Shown one piece after another: positions 7,746 to 16,091 of a stretch of DNA of 64,000 nucleotides (positions are counted from its first letter, which is position 1; every line of letters starts with the position of its first letter). A program made the translations under genes and the position numbers. This DNA comes from Bacillota bacterium (lineage in GTDB: Bacteria > Bacillota > Bacilli > Paenibacillales > Paenibacillaceae). The DNA lies in NCBI GenBank assembly GCA_023460795.1, contig JAEWPC010000018.1, positions 1 to 64,000 on the forward strand, in the 5' to 3' direction. The notes under the pieces are model-generated. The model did no database searches, was not told where the DNA came from, and worked only from the letters and a program-made list of their open reading frames with translations.

Positions 7746-8624
7746 TTAAGACCTTTCCGCGATCATTTTATCCTTCCCTTTGGCGATTCGTATGGCGTTC
7801 TCGAGGTTCTTGCCTCTATAGTGGCCGCCGACCAGAATCCTTTGAACCTGCAAAGGGCTTTCTTTAAAGGTATTCACGCCGGACGTCGTCGTAAACCCTG
7901 TCGTGAATCCGGCCTTCTTCACGATGTCCAGCAACTCTTCATTGTACGCGCCGAACGGATAACAAATCGAGGTTACGGTGTTGCCAACGTTGCGCTCGAT
8001 GACTTCCTTGGATTTAAGGATATCCGCATGGACACGGGCGGCATACTCTTCTTTGGTTTCCAGCTTGCCGTCGGCCTTCTTGATTCGGGTAAGCGCAGCG
8101 GGTTCTTTAGCGCCTTTGCCGTCTTTAACCTTATGGTGCAGATCGAAGGTGTGGGACTGGATATCGACCAAGCCCGAATCGTACATTTCCTTGCATTGCT
8201 CCCACGTTAATCTGGGGGGCTTCTGCTTATCCTTGCCTATTCTTTCGGCGATCACGAAGATCGTAGCTTTCATCTTGTATTTCTTCAGAACCGGGTAGGC
8301 ATATTGATAGTTGCTCTCGTAACCGTCGTCGATCGTAATCATGATCGGCTTCTTGGGCAATCCATTGCCCGTACTCATGAACGTAGCCAATTCCGATACC
8401 GTAATCGCGTGGTAACCGGCCTTATGCAAATAAGCGATCTGCTTCTCGAAGTCGGAGGGCTTCATCGTCTCGAAATCGGAAATGGCAGGATCGAAATGAT
8501 GATAGATGAGTATCGGCACGTATGGGCCTTTGACGCTGGCGGTTACAAGGTTGCCAGGGTACACCAGAACCGTGAGAAGTACGATGGCTATCACTAGAGA
8601 CAGGATTATTTTCCGTTTATTCAT
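7746..8624 (-). CDS. Secreted polysaccharide deacetylase (NodB/CE4 family)
   Basis: A 292-residue exported carbohydrate esterase. An uncleaved or cleavable hydrophobic N-terminus spans 5-30. The CE4 motifs are present: IDDGYESN (Asp99/Asp100), SHTFDLH (metal-binding His158 and His163), and CYPFGAYN in place of RxPY. Such enzymes remove N-acetyl groups from peptidoglycan, chitin or surface polymers using a divalent metal. A second, related deacetylase lies at 17470-18324, in the opposite orientation. The gene stands alone, between a HAD phosphatase and a terminator-bounded Uma2 gene. Confidence 0.9.
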   Translation of the reverse strand: MNKRKIILSLVIAIVLLTVLVYPGNLVTASVKGPYVPILIYHHFDPAISDFETMKPSDFEKQIAYLHKAGYHAITVSELATFMSTGNGLPKKPIMITIDDGYESNYQYAYPVLKKYKMKATIFVIAERIGKDKQKPPRLTWEQCKEMYDSGLVDIQSHTFDLHHKVKDGKGAKEPAALTRIKKADGKLETKEEYAARVHADILKSKEVIERNVGNTVTSICYPFGAYNEELLDIVKKAGFTTGFTTTSGVNTFKESPLQVQRILVGGHYRGKNLENAIRIAKGKDKMIAERS

Positions 8625-8724
8625 ACCGATCCTGACGACCTCCGATATCTAGCAACTAATATTTGAGATTCATTCTATATTATCACAGCCATTCTATGAA
8701 TATCGGAAAATAGATTGCGAGCAT

Positions 8725-8756
8725 GAAAAAAGCCGAAACCTGCGAAGGTTCCGACT
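8725..8756 (-). terminator. Intrinsic terminator after the Uma2 gene
   Basis: On the minus strand AGTCGGAACC, a six-base loop, then GGTTTCGGCT and a T run. It begins at the stop codon of the Uma2 gene. Confidence 0.85.
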
Positions 8757-9329
8757 TTATTGACGCATATCGGCGGGGAAAATGACGCTTAAATCGATCG
8801 TGAGACACGGAACGGTTGCGGACACCAGGGTGTCGCTTTCCGATAAAGTCGCGGCCAGCTCGTATCGGCCCTCCTGCAGCACGAATTGGTCGACGGTCCG
8901 ATATTGCGGATCTGCCAGCCAATACTCCTTAACCCCGAAATGCTCGTACGTCTTTTTCTTGATCGTCTTGTCTCGGCTTCCTGTGCTTTCGGACAAAATC
9001 TCGACGACCAGATCCGGCGCACCGAAGACGAAGCCGCCCTGAATGATATCCAGCCGTTCGCGCGAGATGTAAATGACATCCGGCTGAAAGATGTTGTCGT
9101 CGTCGAAGTGCACATCCATCGGCGCCAACAGGATTTCTCCCTCGTGGCAGCAAGCGTTATGAAACGTCAGATACAAATTCGTCAGTATTTTCTGATGCGC
9201 GTACTTCGGAGAGGACAGAAAGTCATATCTGACCCCGCCGATGATTTCGTACCTTTCGTCGATCAAAGAGTAGCTTTCCTGTTGCTCCTTTACTTTCTCG
9301 GGACGTTCCGGGGGCTTGGATCGACTCAA
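8757..9329 (-). CDS. Uma2 family protein (DUF820, PD-(D/E)XK nuclease fold)
   Basis: A 190-residue protein of the Uma2/DUF820 family. The core reads YDFLSSPKYAHQKI, then FQPDVIYISRERL and PDLVVEILSESTGSRD, then KxxxYEHFGVKEYWLADP. The residues Asp (PDVI), Glu (VEIL) and Lys (KTIKKKTYE) fit the PD-(D/E)XK-like site of this group. Function is unestablished; such genes are often present in many copies and are mobile. A TTG at 9329, eight bases after GGAGG, is the best start. The frame is open for 43 more codons upstream, but those run through the terminator of the previous gene. Confidence 0.85.
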   Translation of the reverse strand: MSRSKPPERPEKVKEQQESYSLIDERYEIIGGVRYDFLSSPKYAHQKILTNLYLTFHNACCHEGEILLAPMDVHFDDDNIFQPDVIYISRERLDIIQGGFVFGAPDLVVEILSESTGSRDKTIKKKTYEHFGVKEYWLADPQYRTVDQFVLQEGRYELAATLSESDTLVSATVPCLTIDLSVIFPADMRQ

Positions 9330-9351
9330 CGCATTCTCCTCCTTCGCTCCG

Positions 9352-9405
9352 CAAAATAAAACACCCCGCAAAGAAACACAGCTCCGTGTTCGACTTTGCG
9401 GGGTG
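9352..9405 (-). terminator. Intrinsic terminator after the 9474-10250 gene
   Basis: A 12-bp inverted repeat (CACCCCGCAAAG / CTTTGCGGGGTG, arms 9362-9373 and 9394-9405) with a nested AACAC/GTGTT. On the minus strand it is followed by TTTTATTTT. It separates this gene from the Uma2 gene. Confidence 0.85.
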
Positions 9406-9473
9406 CTTCCCTGCCGTTTATTTTCCTTATTATGGTCATTTATGCGCAGATATGTCAAGACTCCCTCTGACCA

Positions 9474-10250
9474 TCACGCCTCTGCGTTCTTCTGAATTTT
9501 GCTAGGGTTGTTGATCTTGTACGGGACGGGATGCTTCAGCAGCTTCTTCGCCGCGATCTTCGCGTCGAACACCAGCTTGTCGCCGACCGCGAGCTCGAGC
9601 TTCTTCAGCGTGGCGCTATGGCTCGACCAGGCATCCCCGACTTCGAGCGCCGGGTCTTGGATCGCAACCGCTTCGTAGATCACGACCTCGTCGTCTTCCT
9701 CGGTAAAATGGTTCGGCACCGTCGCGAACTCCTTCACGACCGCCGTCATCCTGACCTTCTCTTCCGGCAGCTGCAGCTTCTGCCTCTTCCCGCCCTTAGC
9801 CGCAGGCTCTTTGGCTGCCGGTACCTTCGCCGGTTCCGTCGAAGCCGGCTTGGCAGCCGGCTTATCAGCCACGGACTCCTCTTTCCCCGATGCCGCTTGA
9901 ACCGGCGCGCCAACTTCTGAAGACTCCTCTTCCGAGGTGGTCGTCGTTTCTGTACCGGCATCCGCCGCCGATCCTCGCTGTCCGAAGCTTTGCGCCTGCA
10001 TCTCTTTCAAATAAGAAGGATGGATGCAATGAAGCTGGCCGTTCTCGAACGAGATGACCGCGGTGACGGAGTCCACGTACCCGACCACGTTGCATTTCCA
10101 GGACTGTCCCGCCCTCTTATACGAGAACGTCTTCGTCTTCGCCGCTTTCTCGGACAGCAGTCCCCACTCCCTGCATTTGTCCAGCTCTTCTTCCCCGTCC
10201 GCGAAAGACGTATAGCCGCCGCTCGGCTCGATCGCGAATGCATAGCTCAT
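9474..10250 (-). CDS. Unrecognised two-domain protein with Ala/Pro/Lys linker
   Basis: A 258-residue protein I do not recognise. Residues 1-85 form one compact domain (SYAFAIEPSGGYTSFADGEEELDKCREWGLL, in pieces) containing Cys25, Cys53 and Cys75. Residues 90-165 are a low-complexity linker rich in Ala, Lys, Pro and Glu. Residues 165-258 form a second basic, beta-rich domain (RMTAVVKEFATVPNHF, then KLELAVGDKLVFDAKIAAKKLLKHPVPYKI). The charged linker and basic tail would suit a nucleic-acid or cell-surface protein, but no signal peptide is present. AGGTGG precedes the ATG and a strong terminator follows, so it is a single-gene unit. Confidence 0.7.
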   Translation of the reverse strand: MSYAFAIEPSGGYTSFADGEEELDKCREWGLLSEKAAKTKTFSYKRAGQSWKCNVVGYVDSVTAVISFENGQLHCIHPSYLKEMQAQSFGQRGSAADAGTETTTTSEEESSEVGAPVQAASGKEESVADKPAAKPASTEPAKVPAAKEPAAKGGKRQKLQLPEEKVRMTAVVKEFATVPNHFTEEDDEVVIYEAVAIQDPALEVGDAWSSHSATLKKLELAVGDKLVFDAKIAAKKLLKHPVPYKINNPSKIQKNAEA

Positions 10251-10341
10251 CGTTCATCCACCTTTAGACGAATAAGTGTAAAGCGCTTCTTTACCGTTCA
10301 TTGTATCGATAGGGTTGTACGATTTCAATTCTAATCGTCGA

Positions 10342-10776
10342 TTATCCCTTATAGATCTGCATCCAATGCGCGCTATCCTGCAGCGGTTCGAACCCGAATT
10401 GGGCGTACAGCCCCTGCGCATCCTCGGTAATGAGCAGAAACCTCCGCAATCCCTGCAAGTCCGGATGATTGACGATCGACTCCATCATGCGCTTGGACAA
10501 GCCCCGTCCGCGATATTCCTCAACGACGAAGACGTCCGTCAGATAAGCGAACGTCGCGCGGTCGCTGACGACTCTCGCGAAGCCCGCCAACCGGTTGCCC
10601 AAGGAAGCGTCATACGCCGCAACGACAACCGCAGAATGGTCGACCGCCCGCCGGAACGCGTCCGGCGTCAGCTTCTTCGCCCAATACATCCGTTCATGCA
10701 AGTACCGGTAGACGAATTCCACGTCCAGCAGATCGCGATCGGTCGAGAACCATATTCCGTCTCCGCTCATACCCAT
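10342..10776 (-). CDS. GNAT family N-acetyltransferase
   Basis: A 144-residue acetyltransferase. Motif A reads LTDVFVVEEYRGRGLSKRMMESIV, which contains the acetyl-CoA loop R/Q-x-x-G-x-G/A. The final segment (AQGLYAQFGFEPLQDSAHWMQI) is the usual GNAT C-terminus with a Tyr near the active site. The acceptor substrate is unknown. AAGGACGGTGA precedes the ATG. Its start overlaps the stop codon of an MBL-fold gene remnant (10767), so it was formerly the downstream gene of an MBL-GNAT operon. The loss of the upstream half may have removed its promoter. Confidence 0.85.
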   Translation of the reverse strand: MGMSGDGIWFSTDRDLLDVEFVYRYLHERMYWAKKLTPDAFRRAVDHSAVVVAAYDASLGNRLAGFARVVSDRATFAYLTDVFVVEEYRGRGLSKRMMESIVNHPDLQGLRRFLLITEDAQGLYAQFGFEPLQDSAHWMQIYKG

Positions 10777-10976
10777 TCACCGTCCTTCGGGATCGTTACC
10801 CGATCAAGCAGTCCCTCTGCCGCCAGACGCGAGCTAAGCTTCCCGCGAGTCGCATGGCAATGATTAATCGCATCCATATGGATGGCTACGACTTTCGTGT
10901 CCGGCGCATACCGGCAAACCGCAACGACATCGTCCTCGTCCATCGTGATCGGGTCGCCGACGACGAATCTCGCTCC
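10767..10976 (-). pseudogene. C-terminal remnant of a UlaG/RomA-like MBL-fold hydrolase
   Basis: The minus strand encodes about 68 residues ending at a TGA at 10767, with no start codon. The segment reads FVVGDPITMDEDDVVAVC, then VVAIHMDAINHCHATR, then a C-terminus ending DGEW and V. The IHM-x-AINHC motif is typical of the last third of UlaG-like metallo-beta-lactamase-fold hydrolases. Similarity stops near 10975, exactly where an Lrp/AsnC remnant begins on the other strand. This looks like a deletion endpoint. Its end overlaps the start of the GNAT gene. Confidence 0.8.
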
Positions 10977-11146
10977 AATTCGTGCAGTCCCGCGAGGAAA
11001 TACGGGAGCTGCATCGCGTCAGCGGCGAAGGCTGCTATTGGATGCGCGTGCGGATCGGCAACGGCTCCGAGCTTAATCAGCTGTTAGAAGAGCTGCTGCG
11101 ATTCGGCAACTACAAGCTTAGCTTGTCGATCGAGAAGCTGAAATAA
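10970..11146 (+). pseudogene. C-terminal remnant of an Lrp/AsnC-family regulator
   Basis: The plus strand encodes about 58 residues ending at the TAA at 11144-11146. The part from FVQSREEIRELHRVSGEG onwards, with CYWMRVRIGN and LLRFGNYKLSLSI, is the ligand-binding RAM/AsnC domain end of Lrp-family regulators. The helix-turn-helix and any start codon are missing. The remnant begins within a few bases of the truncated MBL gene on the opposite strand. The simplest reading is one deletion that removed the facing 5' halves of a divergent regulator/target pair and their shared promoter region. Confidence 0.8.
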
Positions 11147-11169
11147 TGCGATTACGTTCATAACCAAAT

Positions 11170-11271
11170 CCATTGTCAATTATAAGAAATCGCAATTTGT
11201 CACCTGAAGCTCGAAGTGCTATCTTCCTATTACAGGGTAAAACACTCGGCTTTATGAGGTATTGACAATGG
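11170..11271. repeat. 11-bp inverted repeat flanking the ligase promoter region
   Basis: CCATTGTCAAT at 11170-11180 is perfectly complementary to ATTGACAATGG at 11261-11271. The second copy abuts the ribosome binding site of the ligase gene. No target-site duplication flanks the 102-base interval, so a miniature transposon is not supported. A long-range hairpin or paired operator is possible. Confidence 0.35.
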
Positions 11272-11284
11272 AGGAGGAAGCCGC

Positions 11285-12835
11285 TTGCTGCTTTCCGAGA
11301 TTATACCGAAGGTCGCTCAATTGCAGCCAGATCGCGCAGCCATGAAAGATTCCGCAGGCACGATCAGTTATGGACAACTCATGCAACGAGTAAGTTGCTC
11401 GGCGCAAGGTTTCCGAAGCCATGCGATAAAGCCCGGCGATCGGGTTGCCTTGCTTGGCCATCCCTCGCCGCAGCTCGCGATAGCCGAATGCGCCGCGATT
11501 GCGATCGGCGCCATTCCTTTTGCCGTCTACCCCGGTCTGACGCGTAACGAGATCATCCCCATCCTCCAAGACGCCGCCCCCGCAGCCATCGTCTACGATT
11601 CCGAAGACGAGCACTTAACTGCCTGCGCCTCCGTACTCCCGGATACCCTCACGATTTCATGCCGCACGATTGAACGATTCATCGAGACGCACTCCCCTAT
11701 AGTCGAATGGCACCAAGCCGATCCCGACGACGTCGCGCTGCTCATCTACACCGGAGGAACGACCGGCCGTTCCAAAGGCGTCATGCATTCGCACCGAAGC
11801 ATCGGCAGCTGGTCGTTCATGAATCCGGAGAGAGTCGGCGGACACAATCCCGACAAGAGAACGCTGATCTCGAACCAGGCACACCTTAGCGGCCAATTCA
11901 TGTTATGGACGACGCTTTACGAGGGCGGCTGCCTGATCTATCCCGAAAGCTACCCGCTTCAAGCCGAAGCCATGATCGAGCTCATCGAACGGGAGGAGCT
12001 TAAGTACATCGGCACGATCGGTCTGCAATTCAAAGACATCGCCCAATTGCTGGCCGTACGCGGCAGAAGCCTGCCGCATGTGCTGGGCATCTCCTGCGGC
12101 GGAGCGCCGATTAGCGAACGAACCTTTCATCTAGCTCGCCAAGCGTTCCCGAACGCGCAGCTGACCAACGTGTACGCACAGACCGAGAGCGGTCAATTCA
12201 TCAGCCCCTTGTTCATCAATGCCTGCTTCGCCGAAGGCTTCCATCATCGCCTGCTATCCGTCGGCAATCCCGCTCATGTCGCTCGTTGGGGACAGAAGCC
12301 CTTCCAAGTGCGCATCGTCGACGAAGACGGCCGCGATGTCGGGCCTGACGGCATCGGAGAAGTAATCTGCCGCGGCGACCAGCTTATGCTAGGCTATTGG
12401 AACAATCCCGTGGAGACGAATAAGGCGCTGCGGGGCGGGTGGCTATATACCGGCGACATCGGCACTTTCGACGACGACGGCTACTTGTACTTGTTGGATC
12501 GGAAAAAAGACATCGTGATTGTAGGCGGTTCTAACGTGTATTGCAGCGAGGTGGAGGAAGTGCTCGCCAGACATCAGGCGATCGCGGAGGTTGCCGTCGT
12601 CGGGGCGCCGTTGCCGGACGACGGCGAGGAGGTGACGGCCGTCGTCGTGCTTCGGGAAGGCGCGGGACTCACGCTAGCGGATATCAAAGCCTTCTGCCGC
12701 GATCATCTCGCAAGCCACAAAATCCCGTCGCGCCTAGATTTCGCCGAATCGCTACCGAGAACTTCCTTCGGCAAGCTGAACAAGCCGGAGATTCGGAAGC
12801 CATACTGGCTCGGCAGACCGCGCATGATCCATTAA
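11285..12835 (+). CDS. AMP-dependent acyl-CoA synthetase/ligase
   Basis: A 516-residue member of the adenylate-forming superfamily. The ATP/phosphate loop YTGGTTGRSKG lies at 155-165. The A5-like motif is YAQTESGQF. The adenine/ribose-binding YTGDIGTFDDDGYLYLLDR and hinge DRKKDIVIVGG follow. The catalytic Lys is Lys497 in SFGKLNK. It should activate a carboxylic acid, probably a fatty or aromatic acid, to an acyl-AMP and then a CoA thioester. The TTG start at 11285 has GGAGGAGG upstream. It stands alone, downstream of the Lrp remnant; no partner beta-oxidation gene is nearby. Confidence 0.88.
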   Translation: MLLSEIIPKVAQLQPDRAAMKDSAGTISYGQLMQRVSCSAQGFRSHAIKPGDRVALLGHPSPQLAIAECAAIAIGAIPFAVYPGLTRNEIIPILQDAAPAAIVYDSEDEHLTACASVLPDTLTISCRTIERFIETHSPIVEWHQADPDDVALLIYTGGTTGRSKGVMHSHRSIGSWSFMNPERVGGHNPDKRTLISNQAHLSGQFMLWTTLYEGGCLIYPESYPLQAEAMIELIEREELKYIGTIGLQFKDIAQLLAVRGRSLPHVLGISCGGAPISERTFHLARQAFPNAQLTNVYAQTESGQFISPLFINACFAEGFHHRLLSVGNPAHVARWGQKPFQVRIVDEDGRDVGPDGIGEVICRGDQLMLGYWNNPVETNKALRGGWLYTGDIGTFDDDGYLYLLDRKKDIVIVGGSNVYCSEVEEVLARHQAIAEVAVVGAPLPDDGEEVTAVVVLREGAGLTLADIKAFCRDHLASHKIPSRLDFAESLPRTSFGKLNKPEIRKPYWLGRPRMIH

Positions 12836-12921
12836 CGAATCGTGACCTGCCTCACAATCGGACCGGGGAATTCAGGGTATACTCTATCAAACTCGACGCG
12901 GAAGTCGAAGAGAGGTGCCCT

Positions 12922-13278
12922 ATGAAAAATAAAGATTTGCCTCTTGTCTATTCCTGTTCCGGATGTTCCTCGGCAGCACAGACCGCCAATCTGATCGCTA
13001 TTAGACTGGATCGAGAGAAGATCGCCGAGATGTCCTGCATCGCAGGCGTCGGCGGCGACGTCAAACCGCTCGTCAGAACCGCGAAGTCGGGACGCGACAT
13101 TATTGCCATCGACGGTTGTCCATTAGCCTGTAGCAAGAGCTGTCTAGCCCGGCATGACGTTCAACCTACGCATCATTTCGACTTATCGGACTTTGAAGTT
13201 CCGAAGCGACTCGGAGAAGACCCTAATCCCGGCCAATTCCAGAGCGCCTACCATCGAATCGTTGAACTCATTGAATAA
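12922..13278 (+). CDS. DGC-domain putative zinc-binding protein
   Basis: A 118-residue protein with the DGC domain (PF08859 type). The Cys pattern is YSCSGCS (Cys12, Cys15), MSCIAGVGG (Cys39), IDGCPLAC (Cys66, Cys70) and SCL (Cys74). These cysteines are expected to bind zinc. The family is widespread and uncharacterised; some members sit with metal or redox genes. The start ATG at 12922 has AGAGGTG upstream, and the protein starts directly with its conserved core. It lies 86 bases after the ligase on the same strand and may be co-transcribed. It converges with the importer genes that follow. Confidence 0.85.
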   Translation: MKNKDLPLVYSCSGCSSAAQTANLIAIRLDREKIAEMSCIAGVGGDVKPLVRTAKSGRDIIAIDGCPLACSKSCLARHDVQPTHHFDLSDFEVPKRLGEDPNPGQFQSAYHRIVELIE

Positions 13279-13300
13279 CGACGGGTCTATACCGAATGCC

Positions 13301-13334
13301 GAAGGGATCTCACGGTCTACCGCGAAATCCCTTC
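13301..13334. terminator. Possible convergent terminator
   Basis: GAAGGGAT (13301-13308) pairs with ATCCCTTC (13327-13334) across an 18-base loop that includes the last codons of the permease gene. It lies between two convergent genes and has no clear T run, so support is weak. Confidence 0.3.
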
Positions 13335-14149
13335 TTCAACATATAGTTTCCGATGACGTTAACGATGCCGTATAAGACGATGGACATGAGCGCGAGCATG
13401 CAGATGCTTACCATGACCATATTCATCTGGAACACTTGACCCCCGTAAATAATTAAGTACCCTAATCCCGCCTTCGAGGACAGAAACTCGCCCATGATGA
13501 CCCCGACGAGCGTCAAGCCGACGTTAACCTTTAACGTGGCGATTAAATTAGGGACGCTTGCGGGCAGCATCACCATCCGCAGCATCTGCAGCTTCGTCGC
13601 GCCGAACGACTCCATGAGCTGCAGCTTCGTTCGCGCGAGCTCCTTGAATCCATTTTCCACCATCATTATGGTTACGATAATCGAGATCGCCACGGCCATC
13701 CCATAGACGGAGTATTCATCTCCCAGCCAGATATAGAAAATCGGACCGAGAGCCACTTTAGGGAGCGCGTTCAACACAACCATATAAGGCTCCAGCACCT
13801 TCGATGCGTAAGTCGACCACCAGAAAAGAACGGCGATTAGAATGCCCACCACCATGGAGACGACGATCCCGATGACCGTCTCCGTCGCGGTAACCCGGGT
13901 ATGCATGAAGAGCGAGCCTTCGAACCCCAGCTCGCGGAACGTCGTCACCAGCTTCGAAGGCTGGCTCGTGAGAAGCGGGTCTACCCATTTCAATCTCGCC
14001 GCCAATTCCCATAGGCCAAGAAAGACGACCAGAATCAGCAAGCGCGACAGGAGGATGCCCCACCACGCCCGCTTCTGCGATTTCAAGTAACGGCTATAGC
14101 CCGGTGACGGATCGCGTCTGTTATCTTGAGACGATGGCATGCCCATCAA
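13310..14149 (-). CDS. ABC importer permease, SsuC/TauC family
   Basis: A 279-residue inner-membrane permease with six hydrophobic segments. The BPD_transp_1 coupling motif is near ELARTKLQLMESFGATKLQMLRMVMLPASVP (EAA-like loop, G at the usual place). The family imports sulfonates, taurine, nitrate, bicarbonate or pyrimidine precursors. Its start overlaps the ATPase gene by 29 bases, and the gene order substrate-binding protein, ATPase, permease is that of the family. The substrate is not determined by the sequence. Confidence 0.88.
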   Translation of the reverse strand: MMGMPSSQDNRRDPSPGYSRYLKSQKRAWWGILLSRLLILVVFLGLWELAARLKWVDPLLTSQPSKLVTTFRELGFEGSLFMHTRVTATETVIGIVVSMVVGILIAVLFWWSTYASKVLEPYMVVLNALPKVALGPIFYIWLGDEYSVYGMAVAISIIVTIMMVENGFKELARTKLQLMESFGATKLQMLRMVMLPASVPNLIATLKVNVGLTLVGVIMGEFLSSKAGLGYLIIYGGQVFQMNMVMVSICMLALMSIVLYGIVNVIGNYMLKKGFRGRP

Positions 14150-14900
14150 GATCCTTCCATATGGAATTGAAGTAGTCGTTGTATCTGACAGCCTCCCGCT
14201 TCTTCCATGGAGACAGCCCTTCGCCTTCCTCGAACCGGATCGGATAGTCGGCGATGATCGAGCTCGGCCGCTTCGACATGACGAGCACGCGGTCTGCCAT
14301 GCTGATCGCCTCCGATATATCGTGCGTCACGAGCACCGCGGTTTTGCCCTGGTCCTTAATAATTTGGAACACGTCTTCGGCCAGCGTCAGCCTGGACTGA
14401 TAGTCGAGCGCCGAGAACGGCTCGTCAAGCAGCAGGATGTCCGGATCGGTGACGAGCGTCCGGATCAGCGCGACGCGCTGGCGCATGCCGCCGGATAGCT
14501 GATCCGGACTATGCCCGGCGAAGCCGGACAATCCGTAGCGGTCCAACAGCTCGCGAGCCCGCCGTGCCGCTTGCTTGCGGTCCATGCGCCGGATTTCCGC
14601 GCCGACGAGCAGGTTGCTCAGCACGTCCCGCCATTCGAATAAATGGTCGCGCTGCAGCATGTAGCCGACTTTCCGGGAGACGCCATCCGTCTCGCGACCG
14701 TCGATAAGCACGCGCCCGGAAGTCGGCTTCAGCATGCCGGAGATGAGGGAGAGCAGCGTGCTTTTGCCGCAGCCGCTCGGTCCCACGATGCTGATGAACT
14801 CTCCCGCCTCGATCTCCATGCCCACGCCGCGCAGCGCTTCCGTCTCTTGCTTCGGGGTGAAATAGCTCAGACTGACGTCACGCACGTCGATTATGCTCAT
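14121..14900 (-). CDS. ABC importer ATPase, SsuB/TauB family
   Basis: A 259-residue ABC ATPase. Walker A GPSGCGKS is at 40-47, signature LSGGM at 135-139, Walker B LLLDEP at 156-161, and the switch His is in LVTHDISEAISMADRV. The length and ISEAISMAD segment fit the nitrate/sulfonate/taurine group. It starts 6 bases after the substrate-binding protein stop and overlaps the permease. It energises uptake of an unknown small organic acid or pyrimidine. Confidence 0.9.
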   Translation of the reverse strand: MSIIDVRDVSLSYFTPKQETEALRGVGMEIEAGEFISIVGPSGCGKSTLLSLISGMLKPTSGRVLIDGRETDGVSRKVGYMLQRDHLFEWRDVLSNLLVGAEIRRMDRKQAARRARELLDRYGLSGFAGHSPDQLSGGMRQRVALIRTLVTDPDILLLDEPFSALDYQSRLTLAEDVFQIIKDQGKTAVLVTHDISEAISMADRVLVMSKRPSSIIADYPIRFEEGEGLSPWKKREAVRYNDYFNSIWKDLDGHAIVSR

Positions 14901-14906
14901 GGCCGG

Positions 14907-15917
14907 TTACTCCAATTCGATCTTCTCGGCGAATTTCATATCCGCGACGTCTTTCAAGTCGCCCACTTTATCTTCCGCCTTCAGTACGCCGTTCTCTATA
15001 AGAACGGCCTGCAGCGAGTCGAATTGATCCTTCGTCATGACCGGATCGGTCGTCCACGTGCCTTGCGCCTTGTACCGATTGACCGATTGGATAATCAGTT
15101 CGTTGGATGTTCCTTCGAAGAACGGTGCAAGCGCCTTAGCGATGTCGTCGTCCGATGCCGTCTGCAGCCATGCCGCGCCTTTGGCTACGGCGTTAGAGAA
15201 GCGTTGGATGACGTCCGGATGATCCTTGATATAGTCCGAGGTCGCAACGTACGAGGTTTCCGGGTAATCGCCGTACGCTTCGCCCATGGAAGCCGCGAAG
15301 TACGCCTTGCCTTCCTGGATCAGCGTCGATGCTACGGGCTCGAACAGCTGGATATAGTCTCCTTGGCCGCTCGTGAACGCCCCTGCTATCGCCGGAGAAG
15401 CGATGTTCGTCACGACGTTAACGTCCTTGACGCCTTCCTTGAGCAGCGTCGAGTTGAGCACCATCTGCGGCGAGCTGCCCGGGCGCCAGCCGATGACCAT
15501 CTTGCCCGCCAAGTCGCTCCACTGGAAGTTGTCCGCCGGCTCGCGGGACAGTAGGAACGAACCGTCCTTCATCGTCAGCTGGTAGAAGATCTTCAGCGTC
15601 TTGTCGCCCTTCTGATTATGAATATAGATGGCCGTCTCCGGGCCGACGAGCGAAATATCCGCCGTTCCGGCCAGCAAGGCGGCCGCCCCTTTGTCGGAGC
15701 CTTGGGCCGTATTCAAATCGAGCACGATGCCTTCATCCTCGAAGAAGCCTTGCGACATGGCGACGTAATGCGGCGCGTAGAAAATCGAGCGAATGACCTC
15801 GGAGAACTTCACGGTCGTCTGATCCGAATTCTTATCGTTGTTGCTTCCGCATGCCGCCAGCACGACGATCATGATCGCCGCGAGCGCCAGCGATGCGGTC
15901 TTGCTCCATCGTTTCAT
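14907..15917 (-). CDS. ABC importer substrate-binding lipoprotein, NMT1/SsuA-like
   Basis: A 336-residue lipoprotein with lipobox VLAAC (Cys23) followed by an Asn/Asp-rich spacer. The mature part follows the NMT1/SsuA-like periplasmic-binding fold: FYAPHYVAMSQGFFEDEG, then GSDKGAAALLAGTADISLVGPE. It is the first gene of the operon and presents the ligand to the permease and ATPase downstream. Sulfonates, taurine, riboflavin or thiamine precursors are all transported by relatives. No TPP, SAM or other riboswitch I recognise is visible in the leader. Confidence 0.87.
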   Translation of the reverse strand: MKRWSKTASLALAAIMIVVLAACGSNNDKNSDQTTVKFSEVIRSIFYAPHYVAMSQGFFEDEGIVLDLNTAQGSDKGAAALLAGTADISLVGPETAIYIHNQKGDKTLKIFYQLTMKDGSFLLSREPADNFQWSDLAGKMVIGWRPGSSPQMVLNSTLLKEGVKDVNVVTNIASPAIAGAFTSGQGDYIQLFEPVASTLIQEGKAYFAASMGEAYGDYPETSYVATSDYIKDHPDVIQRFSNAVAKGAAWLQTASDDDIAKALAPFFEGTSNELIIQSVNRYKAQGTWTTDPVMTKDQFDSLQAVLIENGVLKAEDKVGDLKDVADMKFAEKIELE

Positions 15918-16043
15918 GGGCTGATCTCTCCCTTGTCGGAATTCCGGTGTAGTAACAATCTATGGTCTTTCGCCCAGTCAGGTTCGGAATTTCGCGATTT
16001 TCATGCTCCATGCCTGCCCGGATGAGATTGAAGACGTAAACAA

Positions 16044-16077
16044 CAAGAGCATGAGAGATGATCCTCTCATGCTCTTG
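16044..16077 (-). terminator. Hairpin terminator after the holin-like gene
   Basis: A perfect 14-bp inverted repeat (CAAGAGCATGAGAG / CTCTCATGCTCTTG) with a 6-base loop, 15 bases after the holin-like gene stop. The minus-strand trailer TTGTTGTTT is a modest T run. Confidence 0.7.
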
Positions 16078-16091
16078 TCTTGACGTTATCG

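Noticed and set aside
10258..10300. Catabolite (cre) site near TGTAAAGCGCTTCT
   Set aside because: The core AAGCGCTT is palindromic but one extra base breaks the cre consensus, and the gene has no link with carbon metabolism.
11170..11271. Miniature inverted-repeat transposon
   Set aside because: No target-site duplication is visible and the element would contain the start of a functional gene's ribosome site.
14643..15554. Plus-strand frame of about 300 codons over the SsuB/SsuA-like genes
   Set aside because: It runs across two well-supported minus-strand genes and their junction and has no family resemblance.
15918..16040. Possible riboswitch or CymR site in the leader of the SsuA-like gene
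   Set aside because: A GGAATT motif is present, but the rest of the CymR box has about five mismatches, and no conserved riboswitch core was found.
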